DNA from: an uncultured Oscillospiraceae bacterium
GTDB taxonomy: Bacteria; Bacillota; Clostridia; Oscillospirales; Oscillospiraceae
Reading direction: 5' to 3'
Assembly (NCBI GenBank): GCA_900754515.1
Contig: CAAEDD010000051.1
Coordinates: 1-21,196 of the forward strand
DNA: 21,196 nt
The notes beneath the pieces were generated by a model. It was not told where the DNA came from, searched no databases, and saw only the letters and a program-made list of their open reading frames with translations. Made by a program: the position numbers and the translations under genes. Positions 6,220-13,797 of the stretch are shown one piece after another. Positions within the stretch are counted from its first letter, which is position 1. Each line of letters begins with the position of its first letter.

Positions 6220-7621
6220 TATTCAAGAGCGTCGAGACAAACACGGCAAGCTGATTTCCTACTCCATCCGTGTTCATCGTGGCCGTGGGCCAGACGGCAA
6301 GCAGCTCAAACCGTATACAGCCACCTTTGAGGTCTCCCCTACATGGACCGAAAAAAGCGCAAGAAAAAAGGCTGAGGCTTTCGCCGCAACCTTTGAAAAG
6401 TCCTGCCGGGAGGGAACCTCCACCGACAGCCGTTTGAAATTTTCTGAATACTGCGATTATGTGATAAAGCTGAAAGAGAGCCGAGGCACAAAGCACAGCA
6501 CGCTTGTGCGGTATAGGGAACTGACGGAGCGCATATACCCGGAGCTTGGACACCTGAAATTAAAAGACATTCGAGTCGACCACCTCAACGCCTTTTATAC
6601 GAAGCTGATGCAGCCGGGCAGCGGTAAAGCTCCCGCTCATGCTATAGCAAAGGCTGACTTGAAAGAGTTGATACGCAAGCGAGGACTGAGCAGGGCAAAA
6701 CTGTCTGAGCTGTCCGGCGTTCCTATTCGGGCTGTGTATGCTGCCGTGAATGGCGAGAGGGTAAAGGAAGCACAGGGGCAGGCAATTGCCGAGGCTTTGA
6801 AACTGGACGTCTCCAAGAGCTTCAGCGTGGAGCGCAATGCAAGCACCTTGTCACCAAAGACCGTTATTGAGCATCACCGCTTTATTTCCACAGTACTTGA
6901 CCAAGCAGAAAAAGAGGGGCTTGTCCCGCTCAATGTAGCATCAAAGGCCACCTTGCCAAAGCTGACACACAAAGAAGTAAACTATTTCCAGCCAGAGGAA
7001 ATAGCAGCCATCCGGGACGCTCTGGAGCTGGAGCCTATCAAGTGGCGCACTCTTGTGCATCTGTTTCTGATCACAGGCGCCCGCCGGGGTGAAATCTTGG
7101 GCCTAGCATGGTCTGACGTGGATTTTGAGAAAAACCGCATATACATACAGCGCAATGTGCTATACTCCCCAGAGCGTGGCATATACATAGACACACCAAA
7201 GACAGAAAAGTCTAAGCGGTATATAGCCTTGCCGAGGGAAACAATGGAACTGCTGCGCAAATACAGGCTGTGGCAGATGGAAGAAATGTTGCGGCTTGGT
7301 GGATATTATCAGCGACAGGATTTTGTTTTCTCTCAGGATAACGGCAGCCCCATGCACCCGGACAGCGTGACCGGGTGGCTGGACAAGTTCAGCAAACGGC
7401 ACGGCCTCCCCCATGTCAATCCGCACGCATTCCGGCATAGTGTGGCATCTATGCTCTATTTCAGCGGCGTGGACAGCGTGTCAATATCTCGGCGGCTCGG
7501 TCATGCCCAAGTGTCAACCACGGCGAATATATACGCCCATGTCATTGAAGAAGCCGACCAGCACAACGCAGATGTTCTAGCCGATGCGTTCCTAAAAAGC
7601 AGAGGCACGGGGACGGGCTGA
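6212..7621 (+). CDS. int: Tyrosine integrase with an inserted XRE-type HTH
   Basis: A 469-residue phage-type site-specific recombinase. Residues 1-70 form an arm-binding-type N-terminus (HGKLISYSIRVHRGRGPDGK). The SAM-like core-binding domain starts about residue 75 and the catalytic domain about 258. Catalytic residues are visible: R291 in TGARRGEILGL, K330 or K334 in the beta-hairpin, H405 and R408 in HAFRHS, H431 in LGHAQ and nucleophile Y441. Unusually, residues about 146-205 interrupt the core-binding domain with a helix-turn-helix of XRE type (LSRAKLSELSGVPIRAVYAA), making the protein some 60 residues longer than typical relatives. It overlaps the repressor gene by eight bases and ends 118 bases from the tRNA-fMet gene. 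Confidence 0.95.
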   Translation: MANIQERRDKHGKLISYSIRVHRGRGPDGKQLKPYTATFEVSPTWTEKSARKKAEAFAATFEKSCREGTSTDSRLKFSEYCDYVIKLKESRGTKHSTLVRYRELTERIYPELGHLKLKDIRVDHLNAFYTKLMQPGSGKAPAHAIAKADLKELIRKRGLSRAKLSELSGVPIRAVYAAVNGERVKEAQGQAIAEALKLDVSKSFSVERNASTLSPKTVIEHHRFISTVLDQAEKEGLVPLNVASKATLPKLTHKEVNYFQPEEIAAIRDALELEPIKWRTLVHLFLITGARRGEILGLAWSDVDFEKNRIYIQRNVLYSPERGIYIDTPKTEKSKRYIALPRETMELLRKYRLWQMEEMLRLGGYYQRQDFVFSQDNGSPMHPDSVTGWLDKFSKRHGLPHVNPHAFRHSVASMLYFSGVDSVSISRRLGHAQVSTTANIYAHVIEEADQHNADVLADAFLKSRGTGTG

Positions 7622-7660
7622 AAGTTAAATTTTTAAGACCAAGTTGAATTAAAGTTGAAT
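7622..7660. repeat. Three AAGTTRAAT direct repeats, candidate integrase arm sites
   Basis: AAGTTAAAT (7622-7630), AAGTTGAAT (7641-7649) and AAGTTGAAT (7652-7660) lie between the integrase stop and the tRNA. Integrases of this class bind short arm-type repeats flanking the core attachment site, and these have the right place and length. Confidence 0.5.
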
Positions 7661-7702
7661 TTTTCAAAGATGGCCACAAATTAAAAGGCAAATAAAATTA
7701 AG

Positions 7703-7739
7703 AAAGGCAGCCATTTTATTGCAAAACGGCTGCCTTTTT

Positions 7740-7740
<1 letters not shown>
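7703..7740. terminator. Bidirectional terminator between integrase and tRNA-fMet
   Basis: AAAGGCAGCC (7703-7712) pairs perfectly with GGCTGCCTTT (7728-7737), loop 15 bases. On the plus strand a T-run follows; on the minus strand it follows the tRNA end directly with TTTCTTAATTTT. It can serve both the integrase and the tRNA transcripts. Confidence 0.75.
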
Positions 7741-7815
<75 letters not shown>

Positions 7816-7834
7816 ATATCTTTTTGACTTGGTT

Positions 7835-7863
7835 ATACTATCACATCTCAGTAGTGTTGTCAA
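7835..7863 (-). promoter_or_regulatory. tRNA-fMet promoter
   Basis: On the minus strand, consensus TTGACA (7863-7858) and TAGTAT (7840-7835) are 17 bases apart, placing the start about 13 bases before the mature tRNA 5' end. Confidence 0.7.
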
Positions 7864-8130
7864 CACATAATTTTCGCATTATGCTCCAGATATCTGCCCT
7901 AATCTGCCAATGTATTGCCTGCCTACGGCATTTTGCAGTGAGTGCTATATGATATTTGCAGTTTCATCGTGTATGGGTCGGGCTATACACTTCTTCTTTT
8001 CTCCTAATATCCTGGATCCCGGTCAGCAAATCTGCTTCATTTTATTTTGGATGTTTATCTTTTTATATATTATAGTTTTAAGATTTCTGGAACCATAGGC
8101 ACAGTCCGTGGTTTTTACTGGACAACAGAA
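7864..8130. other. Gene-free intergenic stretch
   Basis: About 270 bases between the tRNA promoter and the terminator of the ricT gene. Short frames here lack ribosome sites and I see no repeat, RNA or protein signature. Confidence 0.5.
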
Positions 8131-8163
8131 ATACCGTGGGGAACCAAAAGTTCTCCACGGTAT
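8131..8163 (-). terminator. Terminator of the holB-ricT operon
   Basis: ATACCGTGGGGAAC (8131-8144) pairs with GTTCTCCACGGTAT (8150-8163) through 14 bp including one G-T pair, loop CAAAA, 20 bases past the ricT stop. The minus-strand U-tract is short (TTCTGTTG). Confidence 0.65.
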
Positions 8164-8182
8164 CTTTCAAGCTGTTCATGCT

Positions 8183-9454
8183 TTATGCCTGTTTCTCTCC
8201 GCCGCTGCTCTTGGCCTTACCGTGATAATAACGGCGTCGGTTAGCACTCCGGCGGCTCTGACCTTCCTTGGGCGCAGTAGCCGTTTGGTTGGGTTTCGGC
8301 CCGCTTTCCCCTGTGCGGGTGTGGAGTTTGGCCTCCACCTTCACCACCTTGGCACCGGGCTTATTCCTGTTGGGTTTATGGTTTCTGTTGGGTTTGGGCT
8401 GAGGCTTAGGTTCCTGAGCCGTCTCCGGGGCGGCAGCAGACTGGGCCTTTGGCTGCTTCTTTTGCCGGCTGCGGCGCCGGTTACTGCTGCGGCTCTTGCT
8501 CTCCTTCTTTTCCGGCTCCGGCTGCTGTTCAGGCGCAGGCTCCGTAAAGGGAATGACCCACTGATCCTCCTCTTCCGGCTCCTCTTCCGGCTCGGGAACA
8601 TAGTTGAGAACGTGAGGTGGGGTCTCACCATCTTTTGGTCTGCCTCCTGGTACGGCGCAAAGCTCGTTGGCTTTATATAAGCGAAGGGCATCATCACTGT
8701 CATTATCCAATTTTACCTTTACGGTCTGGCGCAAGAGATTTACCTGTACCGCCGTGCCGTAGCCGTCCTTGGTCTCTACAAAGGCTCCCTGCTTGGGAAC
8801 CTTTTTGATAAGCTCCTCATAAGCCTCCTGCTCATAGCGCAGACAGCACATAAGCCTGCCGCAGCTGCCGGAGATCTTAGCCGGGTTGAGAGACAGAGAC
8901 TGTACTTTTGCCATCTTGGTGGACACCGGCTGGAATTCATCCAGAAACTGGCTGCAGCAATAAGGGCGGCCGCAGATACCTATGCCGCCTATCATCTTTG
9001 CCTCGTCCCTTACGCCTATCTGCCGCAGCTCAATACGGTTGCGGAAGATACCCGCCAGGTCTTTGACCAGCTCTCTGAAATCCACACGCCCGTCGGAGGT
9101 GAAGAAGAACATGGTCTTGTTCCCCTCAAAATTGCACTCCACATCTACAAGACGCATATCCAGACCGTGCTCGGCAATTTTCTGCTGGCAGATTTCAAAA
9201 GCCTCCTTCTCCCTGCGCTTGTTGATCTCCTCTACCCGAAGATCATCCTGGGTGGCAATGCGCACCACCGGGCGCAGAGGCTGAATCACCGAGGTCTCCA
9301 TTACCATATGATTGGCCCGGCAGCAGTCCACTATCTCCAGGCCCTTTGAGGTTTCAACTATAACTTTTGTTCCGGCTTCAATCTGAAAGCCGTTGGGGTC
9401 GAAATAATAGCTCTTCCCTCTGTTTTTAAATCTTACACTTACAACTTCAATCAA
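8183..9454 (-). CDS. ricT: RicT (YaaT)/PSP1-family protein with a long basic tail
   Basis: A 423-residue protein. Residues 1 to about 285 carry the RicT/PSP1 domain with its diagnostic cysteine motifs: CGRPYCCSQF, then KISGSCGRLMCCLRYE. In Bacillus the RicT, RicA and RicF proteins form an Fe-S-containing complex that acts with RNase Y in mRNA maturation. The start is TTG at 9454, four bases after the holB stop, with GAGGAT before it; the longer frame to 9508 would intrude into holB. The last 130-odd residues are low-complexity: an acidic Pro-Glu stretch, then Arg/Lys/Asn/Gln/Pro-rich sequence (SNRRRSRQKK), absent from the 275-residue Bacillus protein. holB followed by ricT is a conserved Bacillota gene order. 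Confidence 0.9.
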   Translation of the reverse strand: MIEVVSVRFKNRGKSYYFDPNGFQIEAGTKVIVETSKGLEIVDCCRANHMVMETSVIQPLRPVVRIATQDDLRVEEINKRREKEAFEICQQKIAEHGLDMRLVDVECNFEGNKTMFFFTSDGRVDFRELVKDLAGIFRNRIELRQIGVRDEAKMIGGIGICGRPYCCSQFLDEFQPVSTKMAKVQSLSLNPAKISGSCGRLMCCLRYEQEAYEELIKKVPKQGAFVETKDGYGTAVQVNLLRQTVKVKLDNDSDDALRLYKANELCAVPGGRPKDGETPPHVLNYVPEPEEEPEEEDQWVIPFTEPAPEQQPEPEKKESKSRSSNRRRSRQKKQPKAQSAAAPETAQEPKPQPKPNRNHKPNRNKPGAKVVKVEAKLHTRTGESGPKPNQTATAPKEGQSRRSANRRRYYHGKAKSSGGEKQA

Positions 9455-9458
9455 TGAC

Positions 9459-10271
9459 TTATCCTCTGTTTCCGCTGCCGGCAATAGAATCCACCGCCAG
9501 CAGTCCAAATATATGTTTACTGCCCACGTTCAGCCGGAGATATGCGGCACAACGCTCCAGCAAAACGTAAAGCCCCATAAGCTGCCTGTGGCTGAGCCCC
9601 AGGTCTTTTTTCCTTCCGCAGAGCATATCTGCCAGCCGCTCCATGGCACAGTCCACAAAGGCTGCTGCCCGGCGGCCGTCCATGCCTTCATTGCCGCTGC
9701 ACCAGCTGTACAGTTTTGCCCTGTCTCCTGCGGCCACAGACTTTATATAGGCTTCTGCCAGATCTGCCAGTTCCTTGTCCTGTTCCCGGGCATCTCCCAT
9801 GCAGTTTATCTGGGTACAGCGGGAGCGCACTGTGGGCAGCAGCTGGCTGGCGTTGGTAGTACAAAGCAGAAACACAGCACCCAAGGGAGGCTCCTCAAGC
9901 AGCTTCAATGCCGCATTCTGGGCAGAGATGTTCATGGTCTCCGCCTCCCGGATGATGTACACTTTTCGTCTGGCCTCGTTGGGCATTATATATGCATCGG
10001 CAGAAAGGCTGCGTATCTGATCCACGCTTATTTCCCTTTTCAGTCTGCCCTTGTCGTCCTCCAGCCGTCCGATAGTTATGACATCCGGGTGTATCCCGCC
10101 GGCCACTTTCCGACAGTGACTGCACTGGCGGCAGGGACGCGGTTCCGGCCCCGTACAAACGGCGGCAGCAGCTATATCCATTGCCGTGGCCATGGCCTCG
10201 TCAATGGAGGCAGCGGTGATCAGGCTGGTCTGAGAAACTCCGCCGGTATATTCCACTCTGCTTTTTTCCAC
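9459..10271 (-). CDS. holB: DNA polymerase III delta-prime subunit (clamp loader)
   Basis: A 270-residue delta-prime subunit of the replicative clamp loader. Visible landmarks are the zinc-binding CRQCSHCRK near residue 50, the ISVDQIRSL segment, the KVYIIREAETMNISAQNAAL segment leading to KLLEEPP, and the TTN and TVRSRC (sensor/SRC) motifs. It lacks the N-terminal Walker A loop of canonical family members; instead it begins with a short VEYTGG stretch, a form that occurs in clostridia and fits a non-hydrolysing subunit. The start is GTG at 10271, eight bases past GGAGG; GTG at 10280 overlaps that ribosome site. First gene of the operon with ricT. Confidence 0.88.
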   Translation of the reverse strand: MEKSRVEYTGGVSQTSLITAASIDEAMATAMDIAAAAVCTGPEPRPCRQCSHCRKVAGGIHPDVITIGRLEDDKGRLKREISVDQIRSLSADAYIMPNEARRKVYIIREAETMNISAQNAALKLLEEPPLGAVFLLCTTNASQLLPTVRSRCTQINCMGDAREQDKELADLAEAYIKSVAAGDRAKLYSWCSGNEGMDGRRAAAFVDCAMERLADMLCGRKKDLGLSHRQLMGLYVLLERCAAYLRLNVGSKHIFGLLAVDSIAGSGNRG

Positions 10272-10310
10272 CGGCAGCACCTCCAGATAATTTCAGCTCT
10301 ACAAATGTTT

Positions 10311-10339
10311 ATTTTACCTTTTTATTCTCGTTCAGTCAA
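10311..10339 (-). promoter_or_regulatory. Promoter of the holB-ricT operon
   Basis: On the minus strand, TTGACT (10339-10334) and TAAAAT (10316-10311) are 17 bases apart. The leader before holB is about 30 bases. Confidence 0.7.
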
Positions 10340-10388
10340 CCACATTTAATGCTTTAAAATGCATTCAGAATTATTAATAATTTTCCAC

Positions 10389-10417
10389 TTTACCTTAAAA
10401 TCCTACAATGCTATAAT
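10389..10417 (+). promoter_or_regulatory. Promoter of the membrane-protein gene
   Basis: TTTACC (10389-10394) and a perfect TATAAT (10412-10417) are 17 bases apart; transcription would start near 10424, some 25 bases before the ATG. Confidence 0.65.
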
Positions 10418-10448
10418 ATTATGAATCATTTGAGAGGGGGAGGTGCCC

Positions 10449-11834
10449 ATGACAACTATAAAAAAACGGTTTATCACGGGCCTGATGTTTCTCTGTCTCT
10501 GTCTGTCCTTCTGCGGACTTCTGCCCACAGAGGCCAGTGCTGAGGGAGAGATAGGCAAAGTTTTAGTCACGCTTTCCAAAGATCCCGTAGCCATGGACGG
10601 GGTATACAATGCATCCGTTGCTACCAGCACGGAGGGCTGCAGTATCGTGAGCTACGGCTGGTATGACTCCAACGGAAATCCGGTGGACGGCGGTACCTTT
10701 GGTACCGGCACCTACAGGGTGGAGATAACCGTCGTCGCCTCCGATCCCTATTACTTTCCCGATTATGTGGAAGTATATCTGAACAACACGGCCGTCAATT
10801 ACGTTTCCAACGGCAGCTCCAGTCTGACCCTTTACAGAGACTACACTCCTCAGCTCTGGGCTCCCAGCATAACCAAGAATCCCACCAGCGAGAATGTGAA
10901 GGAAGGTGAGCTGGCCTCCTTCGTGGCTATCGCTACATATACCGAGACCTATGAGTGGACAGCCACCAGCCCTGACGGCAAAACTACCTGCAACTGCAAT
11001 GATCTGCCCGGCCTGTTTCCCGGCGTCTCCATCGGAGGAGACGGCAAGGAAAAGATGAACATACGGAACGTACCAAAGGAAATGGACGGATGGAAAGTCC
11101 GCTGTACCTTTAAGGGCCCCGGCGGCAGCGCCACATCCAACTGGGCCACGGTGAACGTGAAGGTCCCGGCAACTCCAAGCCCCAGCCCTTCGCCCAGTCC
11201 TTCCCCGTCTCCCAGTCCCTCTCCCAGTCCTTCGCCCAGCCCATCTCCAACCGCCAGCCCCAATCCTGCCGATGACCCCAACCATATACATACCTACTCT
11301 GGGACCTGGTCCTATGACGACAGCATGCATTGGCGGGAATGCGAATGCGGCTCCAGGACCGACGAGGGCGAACACGACATGGAGTGGACCGTAATAACCG
11401 AGGCCACTAAGGAAACTCCCGGTACCGAGCAGGGCGTGTGTAAGGTGTGCGGCTATACCACCCAGCGTGAGGCAGAATACAAGGGCATGTCTCTTATTGT
11501 TAAAATACTCCTGGGGCTTGTTATTCTGGCCGTGATTCTGGGTGCCGCCTGGTTCATCCTTAACACCGTTTCAAATAATAAACGCCGCAAGCGGCGCAAG
11601 AGCAGCCGCAGCTCCGGCAGTTATACCAACCGCAGCGAAAGCAGCAGACGCAGCAGCTACCGTGAGCGCAGCAACAGCGATTACAGCGGGCACAGCCGTG
11701 AAAGCTACGGCGGACACAGCGGTAATCACAGCGGCGGCAGCCACAGCAGTCACGAGCACTATGAGCCACGCCACGGCCGCCATGACGGCAGCTCCTATGA
11801 TCAGTGGGACGACTCCCGCTGGGGCGACAGATAA
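10449..11834 (+). CDS. Secreted-domain membrane protein with Pro-Ser linker and Ser/His/Arg-rich tail
   Basis: A 461-residue protein I recognise only by domains. A signal peptide (TTIKKRF, hydrophobic core, then TEASA) is followed by about 210 residues of beta-rich sequence including an Ig-like segment. A pure Pro-Ser linker spans about residues 241-266. A 60-residue module follows with HTYSGTWSYDDSMHWRECEC and VCKVCGY, a Cys/His pattern repeated in many clostridial surface proteins. One membrane helix lies at about 349-372 and is followed by NKRRKRRK, so the C-terminus should be cytoplasmic. The last 80 residues are almost only Ser, Arg, Gly, His, Tyr and Asp. ATG 10449 is chosen over GTG 10443, which is part of the GGGGGAGG ribosome site. 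A single-gene unit with its own promoter and terminator. Confidence 0.75.
   Translation: MTTIKKRFITGLMFLCLCLSFCGLLPTEASAEGEIGKVLVTLSKDPVAMDGVYNASVATSTEGCSIVSYGWYDSNGNPVDGGTFGTGTYRVEITVVASDPYYFPDYVEVYLNNTAVNYVSNGSSSLTLYRDYTPQLWAPSITKNPTSENVKEGELASFVAIATYTETYEWTATSPDGKTTCNCNDLPGLFPGVSIGGDGKEKMNIRNVPKEMDGWKVRCTFKGPGGSATSNWATVNVKVPATPSPSPSPSPSPSPSPSPSPSPSPSPTASPNPADDPNHIHTYSGTWSYDDSMHWRECECGSRTDEGEHDMEWTVITEATKETPGTEQGVCKVCGYTTQREAEYKGMSLIVKILLGLVILAVILGAAWFILNTVSNNKRRKRRKSSRSSGSYTNRSESSRRSSYRERSNSDYSGHSRESYGGHSGNHSGGSHSSHEHYEPRHGRHDGSSYDQWDDSRWGDR
11172..11250 (+). repeat. CCNAGY-type hexamer repeat encoding the Pro-Ser linker
   Basis: About 13 degenerate 6-bp units (CCCAGC, CCTTCG, CCCAGT and similar) encode (Pro-Ser)n. 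Codons vary between units, so selection probably acts on the peptide, though such tracts can still change in length. Confidence 0.8.
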
Positions 11835-11850
11835 ATAATAAACCGTATGG

Positions 11851-11889
11851 AAACAGCGGACAGTTCATAAAACTGCCCGCTGTTTTTTT
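11851..11889. terminator. Bidirectional terminator
   Basis: AAACAGCGG (11851-11859) pairs with CCGCTGTTT (11877-11885), with CAGTT/AACTG continuing the stem inside, then T7. It sits between two convergent genes and can end both. Confidence 0.85.
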
Positions 11890-11907
11890 ATCGCTCTGTC
11901 CCGTATA

Positions 11908-13077
11908 TCAGCCCTGACCGATAAGGCTGTAGTTCAGGGTATCGGCAATGTAGTTCACATCCTCCTCCGTCACGCCATTCTCACTGTGAATATGCATTGC
12001 AAAAAAGGAGTTTTCCAGATACACATATATGTAGGCATCGCGGCCGTTGGATAGAATGGTCAGCTCCGTGCCGTCGGGAGCAGTATGGCTGCGCTGGGTA
12101 AAAGAGTCTAAGTCCTGCTCTCTGTTTATGACTTCCCCTCCGCTGGACAGGGTGGAGTACATGGAATTATAGCCGTAGCAGCTCACCTGCTCCCCGCTGG
12201 AGGGCAGATCCACATAGTAGCTGACGCAGAAGGTCCCCTCGTCGAACCAGTATACCTTGTCAAAGCCCGCCGGGGTCTCATAAAAGATGTTTCCGGCGCA
12301 GCCCATCTCCGACGTTTTTTCAGCCAGCTGCTGATTGGTGAGGAATTTATCCCCGCTCATGCCGGTGGTCTCGCTGCTCCACATAAGCTGCATGCCCTTA
12401 CGCAGCTTCAGGCCGTACTTTGCGGCTATTTCCTCCAGCTGGGCTGCATCCTCCTGGGAATATACCTGATAATTGAAGTCGTAATCCCCATAAGCTGTCC
12501 CGGACCGCTGCTCTTCCCATGCTTCAAGTCGCTCATATTCCTCAGCGCTCACAGTCATGTACTCTTTCCCGCTTTCGCTGGCTATTTCCACCGTGATGCT
12601 GCCGTCCTCATTTTCTATAAAGCCGACCCAGCTGAGCCCATCTTTATCCCTCAGGAAGCTGAAAGTCTCCGGCAGGCCCTCCCAATTACAGCGGTATTCC
12701 TCCCACTCCGCCCAGGCGGCCTTGGAGGCGGCCAGCTTCTCCTCCAGCTGATCCGCATCTTTTAGGGCGTTCTCCTGGGCCCCGGCCGTTTCCGTCTCCT
12801 CCGGGACGGCCTGGGGCTGGGTGAGAGATATCCGGGAAAACTCCTGTCCGTCTATCTCCACCGTCTTATCCATCAGCAGGGCCCGGAAGTCCAGCAGCCC
12901 GGCGGCATAGGCGGCGGTAACCATAAAGGAGGCAATGATGGCCGCAATCAGCAAAGTCCTGTATACTTTCTTTCCCTGCCTGGCTTTGGTCTTTTTGCCA
13001 GCCGCCGGGGCCAGGGCCTCCTCAAGCAGCTCGTCGTCCATGTATTGAAGTATATTGTCCCAGTCATAGTGTTTCAT
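11908..13077 (-). CDS. Anti-sigma-factor-like membrane protein with a large ectodomain
   Basis: A 389-residue protein. Residues 1-38 are cytoplasmic, acidic then basic (MKHYDWDNILQYMDDELLEE), of the size expected for sigma-factor binding. One membrane helix spans about 40-60 and the remaining 330 residues are predicted extracellular. The C-terminal 70 residues (DGTELTILSNGRDAYIYVYL, then a VTEEDVNYIADTLNY end) look like the DUF4367 domain found in many clostridial sigma-regulatory proteins. The start overlaps the sigma gene stop as ATGA, so the pair is co-translated. A role in holding and releasing the ECF factor in response to an envelope signal follows from family and context; the signal is unknown. 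The longer frame to 13323 runs inside the sigma gene and is rejected. Confidence 0.78.
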   Translation of the reverse strand: MKHYDWDNILQYMDDELLEEALAPAAGKKTKARQGKKVYRTLLIAAIIASFMVTAAYAAGLLDFRALLMDKTVEIDGQEFSRISLTQPQAVPEETETAGAQENALKDADQLEEKLAASKAAWAEWEEYRCNWEGLPETFSFLRDKDGLSWVGFIENEDGSITVEIASESGKEYMTVSAEEYERLEAWEEQRSGTAYGDYDFNYQVYSQEDAAQLEEIAAKYGLKLRKGMQLMWSSETTGMSGDKFLTNQQLAEKTSEMGCAGNIFYETPAGFDKVYWFDEGTFCVSYYVDLPSSGEQVSCYGYNSMYSTLSSGGEVINREQDLDSFTQRSHTAPDGTELTILSNGRDAYIYVYLENSFFAMHIHSENGVTEEDVNYIADTLNYSLIGQG

Positions 13078-13631
13078 ACTGCGATGCCCTCCTCTTTCAG
13101 ATAGTCCCTCAGGCCCTGGCGTATGCGGTACAGCCGGGACGACAGGACCTTTTTGGTCTGGCCCATGTCTTTTGCCAGCTTGTCCAGGTCCTCCATAAGG
13201 AAATAGCGGCGCAGGAACAGCCGGCGGCTGTCCTCCCCCAGAGTGCGCAGATAGCCGTTTATCAGCTCCGCCAGCTCCTTTGCCTCCATGTGCTCGGTGA
13301 TGCTCCCTGAGGATGCCAGGCACTCATCCAGCTCTGAATACAGCACATCCCCTCTGTCATCCCGCTTCTGTCTTTGCTTTTGCCGCAGGGCCATAAGGGC
13401 GCCGTTGCGGTTTATCTTGGCGGCATAGGCCAGCAGCTGCCGGGGCCGCTGGGGCGGAATGCTGTCCCACAGCTTCATGTAGGTGTCGGATACCACTTCC
13501 TCAGCGTCCCTGGGATCTTTCAGGATGTTCAGGGCGGCGGAGTGGAGGATGCCCCCATATTTTCTGTTCACCAGCACCAGGGCCTCCTGAGAGCGCTCCC
13601 AGAACAGGGCCGTTATCTTTTCGTCGTCCAT
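13074..13631 (-). CDS. ECF-type RNA polymerase sigma factor
   Basis: A 185-residue sigma-70-family protein of ECF size. Region 2 is visible around residues 25-60 (ILKDPRDAEEVVSDTYMKLW, the core-binding and -10 recognition helices) and region 4 at about 145-180 (LDKLAKDMGQTKKVLSSRLY), with a short linker. It would direct RNA polymerase to a small regulon and be controlled by the overlapping downstream membrane protein. ATG 13631 is chosen over 13664 because AAGGGAG lies six bases before it. I could not find a clear ECF-type promoter upstream, so autoregulation is not shown. Confidence 0.9.
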   Translation of the reverse strand: MDDEKITALFWERSQEALVLVNRKYGGILHSAALNILKDPRDAEEVVSDTYMKLWDSIPPQRPRQLLAYAAKINRNGALMALRQKQRQKRDDRGDVLYSELDECLASSGSITEHMEAKELAELINGYLRTLGEDSRRLFLRRYFLMEDLDKLAKDMGQTKKVLSSRLYRIRQGLRDYLKEEGIAV

Positions 13632-13755
13632 AGCCTGCTCCCTTCTTTCTTGTGTTTCACCCATAAAGATGCCGAATGCCCGGAGATATCACGGCGCCTG
13701 GGAAAAATTTTTCTGATATGCTCTCCCGGCGGCGCCATATCTTTTCAGGATGCAG

Positions 13756-13783
13756 AAAGTCCCGCCCGGTGGGGCGGGACTTT
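13756..13783 (-). terminator. Terminator of the S24 repressor gene
   Basis: AAAGTCCCGCCC (13756-13767) and GGGCGGGACTTT (13772-13783) form a perfect 12-bp stem with a four-base loop, 15 bases beyond the stop codon. It also insulates the sigma operon. Confidence 0.8.
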
Positions 13784-13797
13784 TGGGTCTTGCCTGT

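Noticed and set aside
8240..8252. TTAGCACTC, half of a CIRCE heat-shock operator
   Set aside because: It lies inside the ricT coding tail, and no GAGTGCTAA partner follows at the required nine-base spacing.
8108..8680. Open frame of 190 codons on the plus strand
   Set aside because: It is antisense to the low-complexity tail of ricT; its Leu/Arg-rich product is what the complement of Pro/Glu/Lys/Arg codons gives.
9513..10349. Open frame of 278 codons on the plus strand
   Set aside because: It is the antisense shadow of holB, which has family motifs, a ribosome site and a promoter.
10563..11375. Open frame of 270 codons on the minus strand
   Set aside because: It is antisense to the membrane-protein gene; the Gly/Arg-rich part mirrors the Pro-Ser repeat.
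13078..13323. N-terminal extension of the anti-sigma-like gene
   Set aside because: The extra 82 codons lie entirely within the sigma-factor gene in another frame, and an ATGA overlap start is present at 13077.
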